Part shown: in pieces, positions 11,401-24,164 of the stretch
Position numbering within the stretch: the first letter of the stretch is position 1
Layout of the letters: each line of letters starts with the position of its first letter
Assembly: GCF_042453785.1 (NCBI RefSeq)
Contig: NC_091671.1
Coordinates: 35,665,001 to 35,729,000 of the forward strand
Source: Malus domestica
Taxonomy: Eukaryota; Streptophyta; Magnoliopsida; Rosales; Rosaceae
Length of the DNA stretch: 64,000 nt
Reading direction: 5' to 3'
Notes under the pieces: model-generated
Databases searched by the model: none
Seen by the model: the letters and a program-made list of their open reading frames with translations, nothing else
Told to the model about the DNA's origin: nothing
Position numbers and translations under genes: made by a program

Positions 11401-13092
11401 TACATACTCAATGATTACTAGATTGAAGAGTGGAACTATACCTAGAAAGAATTATGCAACATTACTGGCATTATGTCCTGAATTGCATTCTCTTCAAATA
11501 ACTGAGGATGAACCATTTGTTGGAGGTTATTCCTTCTTGTCTGAGATTGTTGATGCTTCAGAACCTTCATCATTTAGAAAAGCTATTATATTGCCTCAAT
11601 GGCAGGCAGCAATGCAAGAGGAATATGATTCCCTTATAGCACAAGGCACTTGGATCTTAGTACCACCTCCAGAAAATAGAGCTGTTGTTCGGAGTAAATG
11701 GGTATACAAGGTTAAAAGGAATCCATATGAGAGTGTAGCCAGGTATAAAGCAGGACTTGTAGCTTATGGGTTTTCACAGGAGCATGGTATTGACTATTTA
11801 GATACTTTTAGCCATGTGGTGAGGCATACTACAGTTCGAATGATTCTAGCTTTGGCTGAAATAAAGCATTGGGATCTTCGACAACTTGATATCAAAAATG
11901 CATTTCTACATGATGATCTATAAGAAGAGGTGTTTATGAAACAACCTCAGTGTTTTGTGGATACATCTCATCCCACATATGTGTGCAAATTAATCAAATC
12001 TTTATATGGCTTAAAGCAAGCACCACATGCATGGAATTCCAAGTTCACTAGCTATTTGGAAACTTTACAATTTATTGCTCACCATCTGATACAAGCTTAT
12101 TTGTCAAAATAGATGGCTCAGATATGATAATCCTCTTGCTTTATGTAGATGACATCATTCTTACATGATCAAATTTGTCAAAAGTTCAAGAAGTTATTCA
12201 AGAGTTGTCTTATGTGTTTAAGCTCAAAGATACGGATAAACTGACCTATTTCTTAGGACTGCAAGTTCATTACAAAAACAATGGAGACTTATTTGTGAAC
12301 CAGTCTAAAAATATGAAAGACTTGATTCACAAAGCAGGTATAGATTCCTGTAAACCTGCTACAACTCCATGTAAGCCACATCAGCAATTACTTGATAAAG
12401 AAGGCACTGTTTTGACAGATCCCACACTATATAGAAGTCTTGTTGATTCATTGAAGTATTTGACATTTACAAGGCCAGATATTGCATATGCAGTTAATTC
12501 AGCATGCCAATTTATATCTTCACCTAGAGAACTACACTTTGCATTTGTCAAGAGAATAATCAGATATCTTCAGGGCACAATTCAACATGGGATTCTGTAT
12601 TCTTCAGACACTGTGCTTGATCTTAATGCCTTCTCAGATTCCGATTGGGCTGCTGATCTTAATACTAAAAGATCAGTCACTGGTTATGTTGTGTTTTTAG
12701 GTAACAATCACATATCTTGGCAATCAAAACGGCAGAATTCAGTTTCCAGAAGCTCTACTGAAGTTGAGTACAAAGCATTAGCACATATTGCAAATGATGT
12801 TGCTTGGGTGAGAAATATTTTGAAAGATATAGGTGTTGGTTTGTTCACACATCCAGTGATTCACTGTGATAACATGACAGCTATAGCTTTAAGTGCCAAT
12901 CCTGTCTTTCATTCCAGAATTAAACATTTAGATATGGATTATCACTTGGTTCGAGAAAGGGTTCAAAAAGGTGATTTGGAAGTGAGATATATACCTATAG
13001 ATGAGCAAACTCCTGATATTTTAACAAAAGGCCTTCACAGTCCTGCATTTGTTCAACATTGTTACAATCTCAAGCTTGGAAATCCCAGTTGA
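8415..13092 (+). mobile_element. Copia A polyprotein remnants (gag-PR-INT-RT-RNaseH)
   Basis: Recognisable family parts are a gag N-terminus (8415 on), a CQICxKWGH-type zinc knuckle region (~9.5 kb), protease DTGATHHM (~9.73 kb), integrase segments with FIDDFSRFVWIY and SDSGGEY (~10.4-10.5 kb), RT with KSKWVYKVK and LDIKNAFLH-like motifs (~11.7-11.9 kb), and RNase H with SDWAADLNTKRSVTGY and HCDNMTAIAL (~12.6-12.9 kb). It is non-functional, with multiple interruptions. Confidence 0.9.
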
Positions 13093-13104
13093 GATTGAAG
13101 GGGA

Positions 13105-13282
13105 TGTTAGAATGACATGTCAGAACTGCCACATCAGTGTAGCCATATCAGCAGAGTCTGTTAGGGTTGTTAAAATCTGTTGGTTGTTAGATGTTGAGAG
13201 TTAGTTAGCACTGTAGCTGACTAACTTGAGATATAAAAAGGACAAATTGTAATTCATTTGTGTGTGAAATACAAGATCAGAT

Positions 13283-13359
<77 letters not shown>

Positions 13360-13438
13360 AGTTTTCATCTCTCTTTCTCTTCTCTTTTACATTTCTGTAG
13401 TCTTAGTTTTTCATTTCGATTCTCTGGTTTTGTTATCA
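13105..13438 (+). repeat. 3' LTR of Copia element A
   Basis: A 334-bp LTR, TG...CA, preceded by the purine-rich stretch TTGAGATTGAAGGGGA (polypurine-tract-like). It differs from the 5' LTR mainly by a greatly expanded CT tract. Confidence 0.9.
13283..13358 (+). repeat. (CT)n microsatellite inside the 3' LTR
   Basis: An almost pure CT tract of about 75 bp. The 5' LTR of the same element has only a dozen or so CT bases at the same place. The apparent Ser/Leu-rich ORF over it is an artefact. Confidence 0.95.
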
Positions 13439-14505
13439 TGCTCAACACCTTTCACCACTGTGGTAAAGGGCCACTTGCAAAAAATGAGTTTAATTGCATA
13501 ATTTTTCTTTTATTAATGGTCAAAGTGCTATTATAAAGGGTCAACTGCTTTTTTATAATTTGGATAAATAATCTGTAGTTAAAATTGGAGCATTGTTCTC
13601 TATATTCTGACTCAATTAGAATTTTGGTTTTTAAACTAAAATCTGTGGGCATTGGTCATTAATTGTCGAAATGTGTAATTAGCATTGGTTTTTAAACAAA
13701 ATACAGAATTTAAAGGGTAAATAAGAGACGAAAAGCTAATAGAGTTATGCAAAAGATTTAGTTATCCGCATTGTTACAAGTTTAATCAAGATCAAAGCTT
13801 CAATTTGACTGAAATGTAAAGGCCAATGCTCGAATTTTATTTAATCTATAACACCAATATATAATAGCACTTGACAGTTCATGCTTTTCATATTCATTAA
13901 ACTTTCGGTGACTCTGTTAACTAGCTAGCAATATTGAAATTTTGTTTAACCCACCCTCGGACTATATTGTGCTAAGTGGAACCTGCTGAGCACACATATA
14001 TTAGGAGAGGATTTGTGCTTATCTGAATCCTAAATCTACATTACCTTAGTCCCGATAATAATGTTGATATTTAATATTGACTTTGGGAAAGTATAGTATT
14101 ATATTCAAGTAAAACTTATCTATATATATGCTATACAAAGTGAAAGTGGCCAACATAGTTTAGTGCATCACTTACAAAACAGGTGTGGATTATGTGCATT
14201 ATTTAACACATTTAGGTTGACTCCATTACCCACCGGAAATGCATATGTGGATATGTAATATGCATTGATGCTTGGTAGCTATCACTTGTGAATCCGGATA
14301 TCTTTCCACCCAATGGAATTTCAGATTTTACATTAGGTATTTTCAAATTGGTTACAATATTTTAAAAGATTCTAAATAATTAGTTAATGTTTTAAAAAAA
14401 ACAGTGTCACGTAAACTGATGATTCTTTTGTATTTATTTTATATATATATTGTTTATATTATAATTTATCTTATATATATTAATATACATTCTTTTTATT
14501 ACATA
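13439..14505. other. AT-rich intergenic DNA
   Basis: There is no ORF of interest and no recognisable RNA gene or element. AT-rich, with TA-dinucleotide runs near 14440-14490. It separates the two Copia elements. Confidence 0.6.
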
Positions 14506-14510
14506 TTAAT

Positions 14511-14776
14511 TGTTGCAGTTATATTTAGAATAGGAATGTGATTGTGTAAATCCTAGGGAATCTGGGAATGTATCTTATATTCCTATTAGGAGTTGATTAC
14601 CTATTAAATGTTGTAATCTTAAAGGGAAAGGTTTTTACCTATCCTACTACTATAAATAAAGGCACATTGGGGTGAATCAAACACACCTCACAATTAAATC
14701 AATCTCTCTTCTCTCTAAGTGTAGCCGAGCCTCTCTCTCTAAACCCTAGATCATTCAATCAAATAGGCCTACAACA
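14511..14776 (+). repeat. 5' LTR of Copia element B
   Basis: 266 bp, TGTTGCAGTT...CCTACAACA, with a TATA-like CTACTATAAATAAAGG about 130 bp in. Preceded by target duplication copy TTAAT. Confidence 0.93.
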
Positions 14777-14973
14777 CGTTATCAGCACGCTCTTGCCAGA
14801 AGCTGCGGAATTGACGCATCATAGGAGGAGGCTATCATCCACCAAATTCAAAGGCTTATTCGTTTTCTCCTAATCATGTATGCTTAAAATAAAAGAAGAT
14901 ATTTGAAACGTCCACGAAGCATGAAAACATTCCCCATGATGCATGAACCCCTATATCTTTATATTTTCCTTCG

Positions 14974-15004
<31 letters not shown>

Positions 15005-18000
15005 TCATGCATCACACAATTAAATTGTTATGTGGAATATGTGAGTCAAAGTATCAAATCAAATTAGAAGCAATTCTAGGGTTTCCTAAACCCTACATAT
15101 GTCGAAAAAAAAATTGGGAATGGTATGGCACCACCCCTTGCGGCACAAACTGGGCAGCAGCCCTCTGGGCTTTGCTGCACCCTCATGGACCTTGACTGCA
15201 GCTTTGCTGCATATGCACACCCCAGGTCTTTTGGCCTGGTTGGGTTGTCTAAGGCTCATAGTCCCCAATCATCAAGAAAGCCTACAACTTTCCTTTTTAG
15301 ACCTCCATCTGCTCTCGGCCCATGCCAGCAAGCTGTCATGCTTGCTGGGCTACTGTCTCGCGTGCACCAAGGCTTATAGCCTACTCCGGTATCAACCTAT
15401 ATACATGGGTTTGGTCCCTGCATAACGCCAACTCACTGTGGTTGGGCTCCCGTGCATTAATAGGCCAGCAAATCTGCTGGGCTTTGTCCCGTGCCATCCC
15501 CTCGGCCCAACCCAGCTAGGGTTTCTCCCTCACCCAGTGACCTGAAGTTCACACCCGAGGCACTTTTTAGGCCTTGCCTTTTACTCAAGGCACCCAACCC
15601 AAGCCCAATTATTTTTGGGGCTATATTTTCAACCCTATAATATTATTTTCATATTATTTAGCTTCTACAATCGACCCCGTATGGCTCGATTTATTGAATT
15701 AATTAAAAGTGATATGCAATCCATTAATCTGATAATGAATCAAAATTATTGACCTGAAGATCACTTTTGGACATTAACGATTCAATAATTTATTTTTATA
15801 CTTTGAACTGTCACATATTTTCGTAGTAACGAAGCTCTCACACTTGAGTTCCTGAAGAACCTCAAATCCACTATATTCAAATTAGTATATTGCATTCTGT
15901 GTTTCTTGCATAAACCTCTCATTATGAACTAATTGTTCATAAAACTAAATTGAACATGTAGTTTCAAATTTAGTGACTTTGAAACCTGAAGTTTTCATTC
16001 AAAACATACCACATGAAACCTGTAGTTTTCATGCATAAATTAAACCAATACATGTCTATAGAACCTGTATGTTCTACGATATATGTCTATGGCTTACCAT
16101 ATGACTACTAACGTTTTTCCCTCTATTTTAAGGACATATCAAACTTAAACAAGCTCGATTTCTCCGCTCTAGAAGTCTCTGGAAGAAACTATCTAAAGTG
16201 GGTTCAAGACATGAAGCTTCATCTGACCGCAAAGGGCATTAGAGCCACCATCAAGACACATATTGCCGACACCTGTTGACGAAGCTCAGAAGGCTATTGC
16301 AATGATCTTCATACGAAGACACATCCATGATGCACTGCAGACTGAGTATCTCGCTAAGGAAGACCCACACACCTTCTAGCTTGCTCTGGCTAACCGTTTC
16401 GCTCACCAGAAAGACATATTTGCCTAAAACAAAACACGACTAACAACATCTTCGCTTCCAGGACTTTAAGTCTGTGAATGAATATAACTCTAAAGTTTGC
16501 AGAATCCGTTCACTGTTGAAATTCTGCAAAGTGGAATTAACCGAATCAGATCTCCTGGAGAAGACCTATTCGACCTTCCATGCCACCAATATTGTCATAC
16601 AACAACAATATAGGGCACATAAATTCACCAAGTTTTCGGATTTGATCTCTATTTTACTTTTCACTAATAAGCAGAACCAGCTTTTAATGAAGAATCATCA
16701 AGCTCGACCCACTGGCTCGGACGCCGTGCCTGAAGTGTATGCGACCTATTCTAGCTGCCATAAACGATGAAAGCATCGTCGTGGCTTTGGCAATGGGCGG
16801 CAAGCCCAACCACAGTCCCCAGGTCAACAGAATGCTGCACCTAAAGGAAGAAATGTGACCCAACAGCATCCACCACTCGCCCCTAAGGCCCCAAACTTTA
16901 AGAACAAGGGCAAAGCTCCCGTTCAACCCGCTTCTACTGAACTAGACATGTGTTATCATTGTGGATCAAGGGATCATTGGTCACGCGTATGTCGAGCTTC
17001 CCCTGAGGCTATTGCTAAGTATCATTCCCGTCGTGAGTCTAACTTTGCACATATGGATCATTCGGAAAATCCAACTACATCAATGGAGATATCGGATTTT
17101 CAGGAGGCGTCAGCGCCTATAGATGAATAATTAGACATGTTTTTAGGGTGTTTACCCCTAGTGGCTGAACCCACTATGAGTGGTCGGCCTTACCCCCCCT
17201 ATTTTTCTTGGTTTATGGTTTAATTTTGAACAATTTTTCTAAGTATTTGGAATAATTTGTTTGGTTTTGGTTTGTTTTGAATTATGAATTGTTATTTGAA
17301 TGGATATTATTTTCTCGAATTGCTTACTTGAATGAATGGACTTATATTTATACATGTGACCAATTCAATCAATTTATTTCTAGGTATGTCTAGTGGGGAA
17401 GTTAGTTGTCTGGCAGATAGTGCAACCACGCACACCATCTTGCGTGAATAACACTATTTGACTAACTTAATACCTAAGAAAGCTCATTTGACAACCCTCT
17501 CAGGCTCATCCAACCTGATTGAAGGATACGGAAAGACACGTATCATGTTGTCTAATGGTACAATTTTGAGCATTAAAGAGGCACTATATTCTCCACGTTC
17601 CGGAAAAACGTTGCTAAGTTTTATAGATATTCGAGATAATCAATATCATATTGAAATTACTGAAGATAATGATTCTGAATTTCTTTGTATCACTTTATAC
17701 GAATATAGCAAGAAGCGTATTCACGAGAAGTTAGAACGTCTACCGAGTGGGTTATACATCACAACCATTCGCGACATAGAAGCCCATAATGTGGCCGGCC
17801 CTATGCCTGAGTTCCAGGACACTTTGTTGCTTTGGCATGACCGTTTGGGACATCCTGGATGTGACATGATGCGTCGTATCCTCAACTTTTCATACGGGCA
17901 TAAGTTACATCCCTATGTTGGACTCCCGCCATGCAAAGTGTGTTCTTTTGGGAAGTTGAATACCCAACCCTCATATATAAAGATTATTCATAACCCCCTT

Positions 18001-21000
18001 AAGTTTCTTCAGATGATTCAAGGGGACATTTGTGAACCTATCCAACCAACATGCGGACCATTTAGATACTTTCTGGTGTTGGTTGATGCATCGACAAGAT
18101 GGTCACATGTTTTCTTGTTGTCCACACGCAACACCGCGTTTGCTAAACTCCTGCTCAAATATTAAGCTAAAGGCTCACCACCCTGATTATCTGATTAAGT
18201 CGATTCGACTGGATAACGCTGGAAAGTTTACGTCACAGACTTTTGACGATTATTACATGTCAGTAAGGATTGATGTGGAACATCATGTACCCCATGTTCA
18301 CACCCAAAATGGCCTGGCATAAGCTTTCATAAAGTGCCTCCAATTGATAGCTCGGACTTTGGTTATCAAAACCAAACTGCCGGTATCTGCCTAGCGCTAT
18401 GCAATATTGCACGCAGCTATGTTGGTCCGCCTGAGGTCCACCGCTACTCAACCACATTCACCGTTGCAGTTAGTCACTGGATTTGAGCCTGACGTCTCAC
18501 ATTTACGAGTGTTTAGAACCCTTGACAGTAGATCTATTTACCGCACGTTTTGCAGATTGTCACTTTGATGAGACAGTCTTCCCGTCATTAGGGGAGATAA
18601 GCATGCTAACGCTTCTGTAGAACACCGTGAATTGTCGTAGTATGCTCCCACTATGTCTCATTTAGATCCATGCACTACCCAATTTGAAACTAAGGTGCGA
18701 CGAATTATAGATCTTCAGAGCATTGCTCAAAGCATGCAGGATGCTTTTAATGATCTAGCAAAGGTGACAATATCACATATACCCGTTGCAAACATACCTA
18801 CAAGGATAAATGTACCCTGTGTACGTTAACAACCCACCTGGGAAGGCCGGACAGTCCCTAAAGATGGGGAAGCCACACCTTCCACGTGGCAAGGTACATT
18901 GGCGGCTAGCCAATCATCTGCTCTGACCCTGAAGCGTGGCAGACCCCTTGGTTCAAATGATTCATAACCCCGGAAGAGGAAAATGGCACCAACTAATGAC
19001 CCTACTTTGAATCCAACCATCGCTCACTCATCCGTTCCAACGCATGAGGTTATTCTAGATTACGGTGATGCCTCAGACGAAACATGTCGGCCTCCCTAGA
19101 ATCGCAAGATTTTGGTCCACTACACAATATTGGATGAGGTTTGGAATAAGAATGAGATGATCGTCAACGATACATTTGCGTGCTCAGTAGCTACTGACAT
19201 CATGCTTAGCAATGACATTAAACCATATTTCGTCGATGAATACCGACGTAGACCCGATTGGTCAAACTGGAAACAAGTAATCCAGGTCAAACTCGATTCG
19301 CTCATGAAACGTAAAGTGTTTGGACCTATCGTTCCTACACCACCACGCGTAAAGCTTGTTGGCTACAAGTGGGTTTTCGTGAGGAAGCGTAATGAGAAGA
19401 ATGAAATAGTGTGATACAAAGCACGCCTCGTAACGCAAGGCTTCTCTCAGCGCCCTGGGATTGATTACGAGGAGATGTATTCCCCCTAAATGGACGTTAT
19501 AATGCTTCGCTACCTAATCAGTTTGGTAGTTTCCGAAAAACTGAATATGCAGCTTATGGACATGGTAACCGCGTATCTCTATGGGGATCTAGATACGGAA
19601 ATTCACATGAAAGTTCCAGAAGGACTTCCATTGACTAGTTCAAGTAGTTTTAAACCACGGAACACTCTCTCAATTAGGCTGAGAATGTTACTTTACGGAT
19701 TGAAACAATCCGGGCGGATGTGGTATAACCGTCATTTTCGTCCAAATGAGGATGAGGAAGAGATTTTGGAACCCGAAGTTCCTTATCTAAGTGCAATTGG
19801 GGCTTTATTGTACTTGGCTCAGTGCACTAGACCTGACATCTCATTTGCTGTGAATCTTTTGGCAAGATACAGTAATGCGCCCACATGCAGGCACTGAAAT
19901 GGTGTTAAAGACATTTTCCGCTACCTCAAAGGTACTACGGATTTGGGCTTGTTTTATACCCATGAATCTTTGAGTGTTACGGCCCCCTATGGTCCTCAGA
20001 TTGATTCTCGCCTTATTGGTTACGCAGATGCTGGATATATATCTAACCCACATAGGGCACGTTTTTAAACGAGTTATGTCTTTACCGTTAGAGACACCGC
20101 TATATCTTGGAGGTTGACCAAGCAAACGCTAGTGGCGACTTCGTCGAACCATGCTGAAATTCTCGCCCTACATGAAGCATCGCGTGAGTGCTTTTCCCCT
20201 TGTTGGCTACGCAGATGCTAGATATTTGTCTGACCCACATAGGGCACATTCTCAAATGGGTTATGTCTTTACCATTGGAGACACTGTTATATCTTGGAGG
20301 TCGACCAAGCAAACGCTAGTGGTGACTTCGTCGAACCATGCTCGTCCAACATGAAGCATAGCATAAGTGCTTTTAGTTGAGAGAAGTTATGGGACACATT
20401 CGAAGCACTAATGGTCTTACATTAGTCGTTGACCTTCCTACGACGATCTTTGAAGACAATGCAACATGTATTGAGCAGTTGAAGAAGGGATACATCAAGG
20501 GAGACAACACCAAGCACATAGTGCTGAAGTTCTTTTACTCACACTAGTAGTAACAGCATCAGAACATTGAAGTCAAGCAAATTCGTTCCCAGGACAACCT
20601 GGCCAATCTCTTCACCAAGTCATTACCCAAGTCTACATTTCAGAAGCTCATCCAAGGAATCAGTATGCGTAAATTATCTGAGCTGAATCGCTTGTAGTTA
20701 TCTTATTTAGAAGTTATGTTTAACTTAAGGGAAGTATCTAGAAGCATGCTCACATGATCTCTATGTACTATTTTTCCTATGATAGGAGCATTTTCCCACT
20801 GGGTTTTTGCTACCTAACAAGGTTTTAATGAGGCACCCATCCTAGGATGATCATACTCCGTTGAGTTCACTACCTTCGTCCTGTTTGACGTTTGTTTAAA
20901 GTCATTATGCATACTTCTCACTTTTCTCCTTAGTCTATGGGTTTTCCCCATGCCTTGGGTTTTACCATAGCGAGGTTTTTGTGAGTTTTACTACAAATGC

Positions 21001-21124
21001 ATACTTTACTTAAATTTGAGACTCGCGATCACCCATTGTGCCGATGACTTCATCAACTACTCTACCTTATCTGCTGAAGATCTGATGCAATGGTTTGTTG
21101 AGTATTTACACACTCAATGGGGAG

Positions 21125-21396
21125 TGTTGCAGTCATATTTAGAATATGAATGTGATTGTGTAAATCGTAAGGAATCTGGGAATGTATCTTATATTCCTAT
21201 TAGGAGTTGATTACCTATTAAATGTTGTAATCCTAAAAGGAAAGGTTTTTACCTATCCTACTACTATAAATAAAGGCACAATGGGGTGAATCAAACACAT
21301 TTCACAATTAAATCAATCTCTCTTCTTTCTAAATGTAGTCAGCCCCCTCTCTCTCTCTCTAAACCCTAGATCGTTCAATCAAATAGGCCTACAACA
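21125..21396 (+). repeat. 3' LTR of Copia element B
   Basis: 272 bp, TGTTGCAGTC...CCTACAACA. About 15 differences from the 5' LTR by eye, including a slightly longer CT tract. Followed by TTAAT. Confidence 0.93.
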
Positions 21397-21651
21397 TTAA
21401 TATATATATTGTTTGTTATATATTAACATTTATTCTTTTTCTATTATAATGTTAATCTAATTTGGGAAACGGATAATCAATTTAAAATGAGTAAACAGAA
21501 TTCAATACTCGATCTTGGAGATACATATAGAATTATATGAAAAGAAGTATTCGATCAAAGTCGTATGTATGGCTTGTAGGAGATCTTTCATATCTTTTGA
21601 GATCCACCCAACAATATGGGGTCAAAAAGCCAAAATAATTTAGTTTATACC

Positions 21652-22200
21652 TTAAAGCAACTCCACCGTTGTTTATTGCCTTAGGGATAGGCAACCCAAT
21701 CCAGTCCCCCCGCCTCTTCAAAACACTCAAGCCCACTCGGGCAATTGGGCTCAAGGCGAGCATGATGGAGAAGTCAGGCAACAATCTCCTTGCACAGCGC
21801 CCTACCTATTTGACTCAAGGCTGACATCAGCCATAATTTAAATTATTCAAAATTCATAAAAAAAATTATAAAAATTGCAAAAAAATTATATAAAAAAATA
21901 TTTAAAATGTAAAAAATTATATTTTTTTCTATAAATACTTAATCATGTTCTTCCACTTTACACTACATTTCAATATTTTCAAATACCTTTACCAAGCCTT
22001 TATTATTGTTCGAAATTAAAAATAAAGTTATCTTTTATTATTTATAAAATAAATAATATTTTAATACGAATTGTTTGGGTTATTCAGTTTAGGGGTGAAT
22101 ATGCACTTGGGTAGTTACTGTTCATTACAGGCAGTTGTTGTTCATTTAAGGGATTGAGTTGCCTATTGCCCAGAGGGCCTTACTACACTGGAAATGCTCT
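21652..22200. mobile_element. MITE-like element with diverged terminal inverted repeats
   Basis: The left side reads AAGCAACTCCACCGTTG...GGGATAGGCAACCCAATCC. The right side, reverse complemented, reads AGAGCATTTCCAGTGTAG...GGGCAATAGGCAACTCAATCC. Both ends therefore share a terminal and a subterminal block in inverted orientation. TTA flanks both ends, which would fit a PIF/Harbinger-type target duplication, but TTA is short in AT-rich DNA. The interior is very AT-rich and has no coding capacity. Confidence 0.5.
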
Positions 22201-22369
22201 TACAAAAAGAAAATTGATTCTTGAACCCCTTCACGTGCATGTCACGTCAAGGTACTGCAGAAGAAAAAACTGCAAAATCTGATCGAACTTATCGTAATTG
22301 ATTAGTTAACATGTTGGTTAACCGTATCCTGAAACACGAAAAAAAAAATCATTGGCTCATCAAATTAGG

Positions 22370-22625
22370 TCGATACCATTAATTGATGATGTCATTAATG
22401 TTAAGTATTGTGTGAACAAACACTAAAGTTGTTTTCTACTAACACATCATTTATAGAGTTCTAAATCACCAAATTGACCCCTCTTAGCCAAGTTAACGCT
22501 AACTTTGTCTAGTAAAAAGGGATCAACTTAAAGATTTAGAGCTCCATAAATGATGTGGCAGTGAAAGCTCACTTCAATACTTGTCTAAGTCATTACTTAA
22601 CACTGGTGATCTAACGAGTGTCTAT
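22370..22625. repeat. Inverted-repeat element (MITE-like)
   Basis: AACACATCATTTATAGAGTT with flanking bases (about 22440-22470) is the inverted counterpart of AGCTCCATAAATGATGTGGC (about 22543-22562). Weaker inverted similarity extends outward through TTAAGTATTG. No clear target duplication, no ORF. Confidence 0.4.
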
Positions 22626-23921
22626 TTTTCATAATGTTATATAGTTATTAGAAATGTTTTAAAAGAATGAGACAACTTGGAATCACCTCTAAAGATTGGT
22701 GCTATGATTAAATTATACAGAGGGCTCTAATTTACGAGTTCTAAACAAACGAACGATACGGCTACTGAAATTCCATTGTGAAATGAGTCGCAGATCTTTA
22801 TATTAGGTACTCGTGTGCGTTTGATACTTCCTCACAAAATTTCTTATTATGATTTGTACTCTTTCCCAAACTAGCTAAGACTCACTAACTCCAAAAGTAA
22901 TATAGACCAAGTAAAAAACACAAATTTATATAAAATTAAATGGAAACTTAAACCTACTTCAAGAGTATTCTACACATGCACTCATACACATCAATAGTCA
23001 ACTCTTAAACGGACTAGAAATTTTGGGGTGACTAGAAAAGTGATTTCCACACGTCTATTTGTTCTTGAGTCACATGTTATTTAGTTTCTGTCATTAAATT
23101 AAATAAATCAATCAATCAAGAAAAATAAATAAACAAAAATGCACAACAAAATCAAAAGGGTATGAATAAATCAATTTAAATATTTAAAGTATTCTTCAAA
23201 TGGACAAGTTAAAATTGTGCACGGATTCCTGCACAATTCCGAGCCTGAGCGCCCCCGCCCACAAAAAAAAGTATCATTAAACTAGGGAATTACTCAATTG
23301 TAGCCCAACACTTTTTGCAAAGGTTAACTGGGATTCTAAATCTCTATAGCTCAATCGAATTGAAGCACACACCCGGCGACAGGACAACAATAAGAGTTAA
23401 GAAGCAGAAAGAAAAGGCGAAGTGAAAAAGTATTTCAACTTTCCTAGCTAGCTACCAAAGAAACAAAATATATATTTCAACTTGGATTATTGAAAGAGAT
23501 AGTGAAAGGTGAAGCATATTTTCTTATACTACGAAGTTTGACGTCTTTCAAGGCTTTCCCATGAAAGTCATGCATGCTGCGTAAGGCCAAGCTCAAATGA
23601 CTTGGCACCAACTTTCAAAGTTAAAATTTAGACAAGGAATTCAGGAATGAAGAGAGAGAGAGAGAGAGAGAGAGAGCCCAATCCTAGCAAGCTAGTTGAA
23701 ACATTGCAATATTATCTACTTAAATTTGAAAGAAACTGGCAGCAAAGTCCGCGTACGTGCTGCGAAGCTTTAAATGAATTGATGAATGAATATTTAATTG
23801 TGATGAAAAATTAGAAGAAAAAAAAACCAAAATTTGCATCTCATATAAAATTATGGCCACCTTTTAAATGCATGATAGTTGTAGTCAAAAGTTGATATGA
23901 AAGTGGCAAGCAAGATGTTGT

Positions 23922-24164
23922 TTGTTGGGGAAAGAACAGCTCTTCATCGACGCTGGCGTCTTTATCGTCCTCAGCCTCTTTCAGCAATATTCCGGTGCCG
24001 TCTCCGGCAGTGAAGATTTTCTTTGTGACATTTTAGCGACCCAGGTACTAATCTTGTTCCTCCCGTATTCAAGTCCACTGCTTACTCCCATATTGCTTCT
24101 GGGAAGAGCCATATATGTGCTATTAGAGGGTTGTATGATTCTGATCACGAATTTGGAACAATAG
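23922..24164 (+). pseudogene. Possible host gene fragment, not firmly identified
   Basis: An 80-residue open frame that is locally less AT-rich than its surroundings. Pieces in different frames (YSGAVSGSEDFLCDI in one, YSHIASGKSHICAIRG in another) faintly recall the repeated YSAIxGGxxFxCGL segments in the extracellular part of CRINKLY4-related receptor kinases. They do not share one frame and no kinase follows. If real, it is a frameshifted fragment. It could equally be chance. Confidence 0.25.

Larger units (their letters stand above)
131..13438 (+). mobile_element. Fossil Ty1/Copia retrotransposon (element A) with nested insertion
   Basis: An LTR-internal-LTR structure with LTRs at 131-418 and 13105-13438, TG...CA ends, and the start of a Met-tRNA-type primer site (TGGTATC) directly after the 5' LTR. 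Coding remnants run in Copia order: gag about 8.4-9.6 kb, protease (DTGATHHM motif) about 9.7-10.0 kb, integrase core about 10.3-10.8 kb, reverse transcriptase about 11.5-12.3 kb and RNase H about 12.4-13.1 kb. Integrase before RT identifies Copia rather than Gypsy. The element is broken by roughly eight to ten interruptions and by a ~7.5 kb insertion in its leader. The LTRs differ at about eight substitutions plus two length changes, suggesting an age of a few million years or less. I see no matching target duplication at the outer ends, in keeping with the duplicated junction upstream. Confidence 0.92.
14511..21396 (+). mobile_element. Fossil Ty1/Copia retrotransposon (element B)
   Basis: LTRs at 14511-14776 and 21125-21396 are flanked by a perfect 5-bp target duplication TTAAT (14506-14510 and 21397-21401). 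The primer-site region CGTTATCAGCACG follows the 5' LTR. Parts in Copia order are: long leader (14.8-16.1 kb), gag (16.1-17.1 kb) with the zinc knuckle CYHCGSRDHWSRVC, protease remnant (~17.4 kb), integrase (GHPGCDMM region ~17.85 kb and core to ~18.3 kb), RT (VGYKWVFVRKRN ~19.35 kb; LLYGLKQSGRMWY ~19.7 kb) and RNase H (19.8-20.7 kb). It is heavily broken (at least ten interruptions). LTR divergence of about 5-6% by eye suggests a few million years, older than element A. Confidence 0.93.

Noticed and set aside
13258-13536. Open frame of Ser-Leu repeats
   Set aside because: It is the translation of the CT microsatellite inside an LTR, not a protein gene.
15007-15519. Overlapping open frames of 60-108 codons
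   Set aside because: They lie in the untranslated leader of Copia B and overlap in three frames without domain content.
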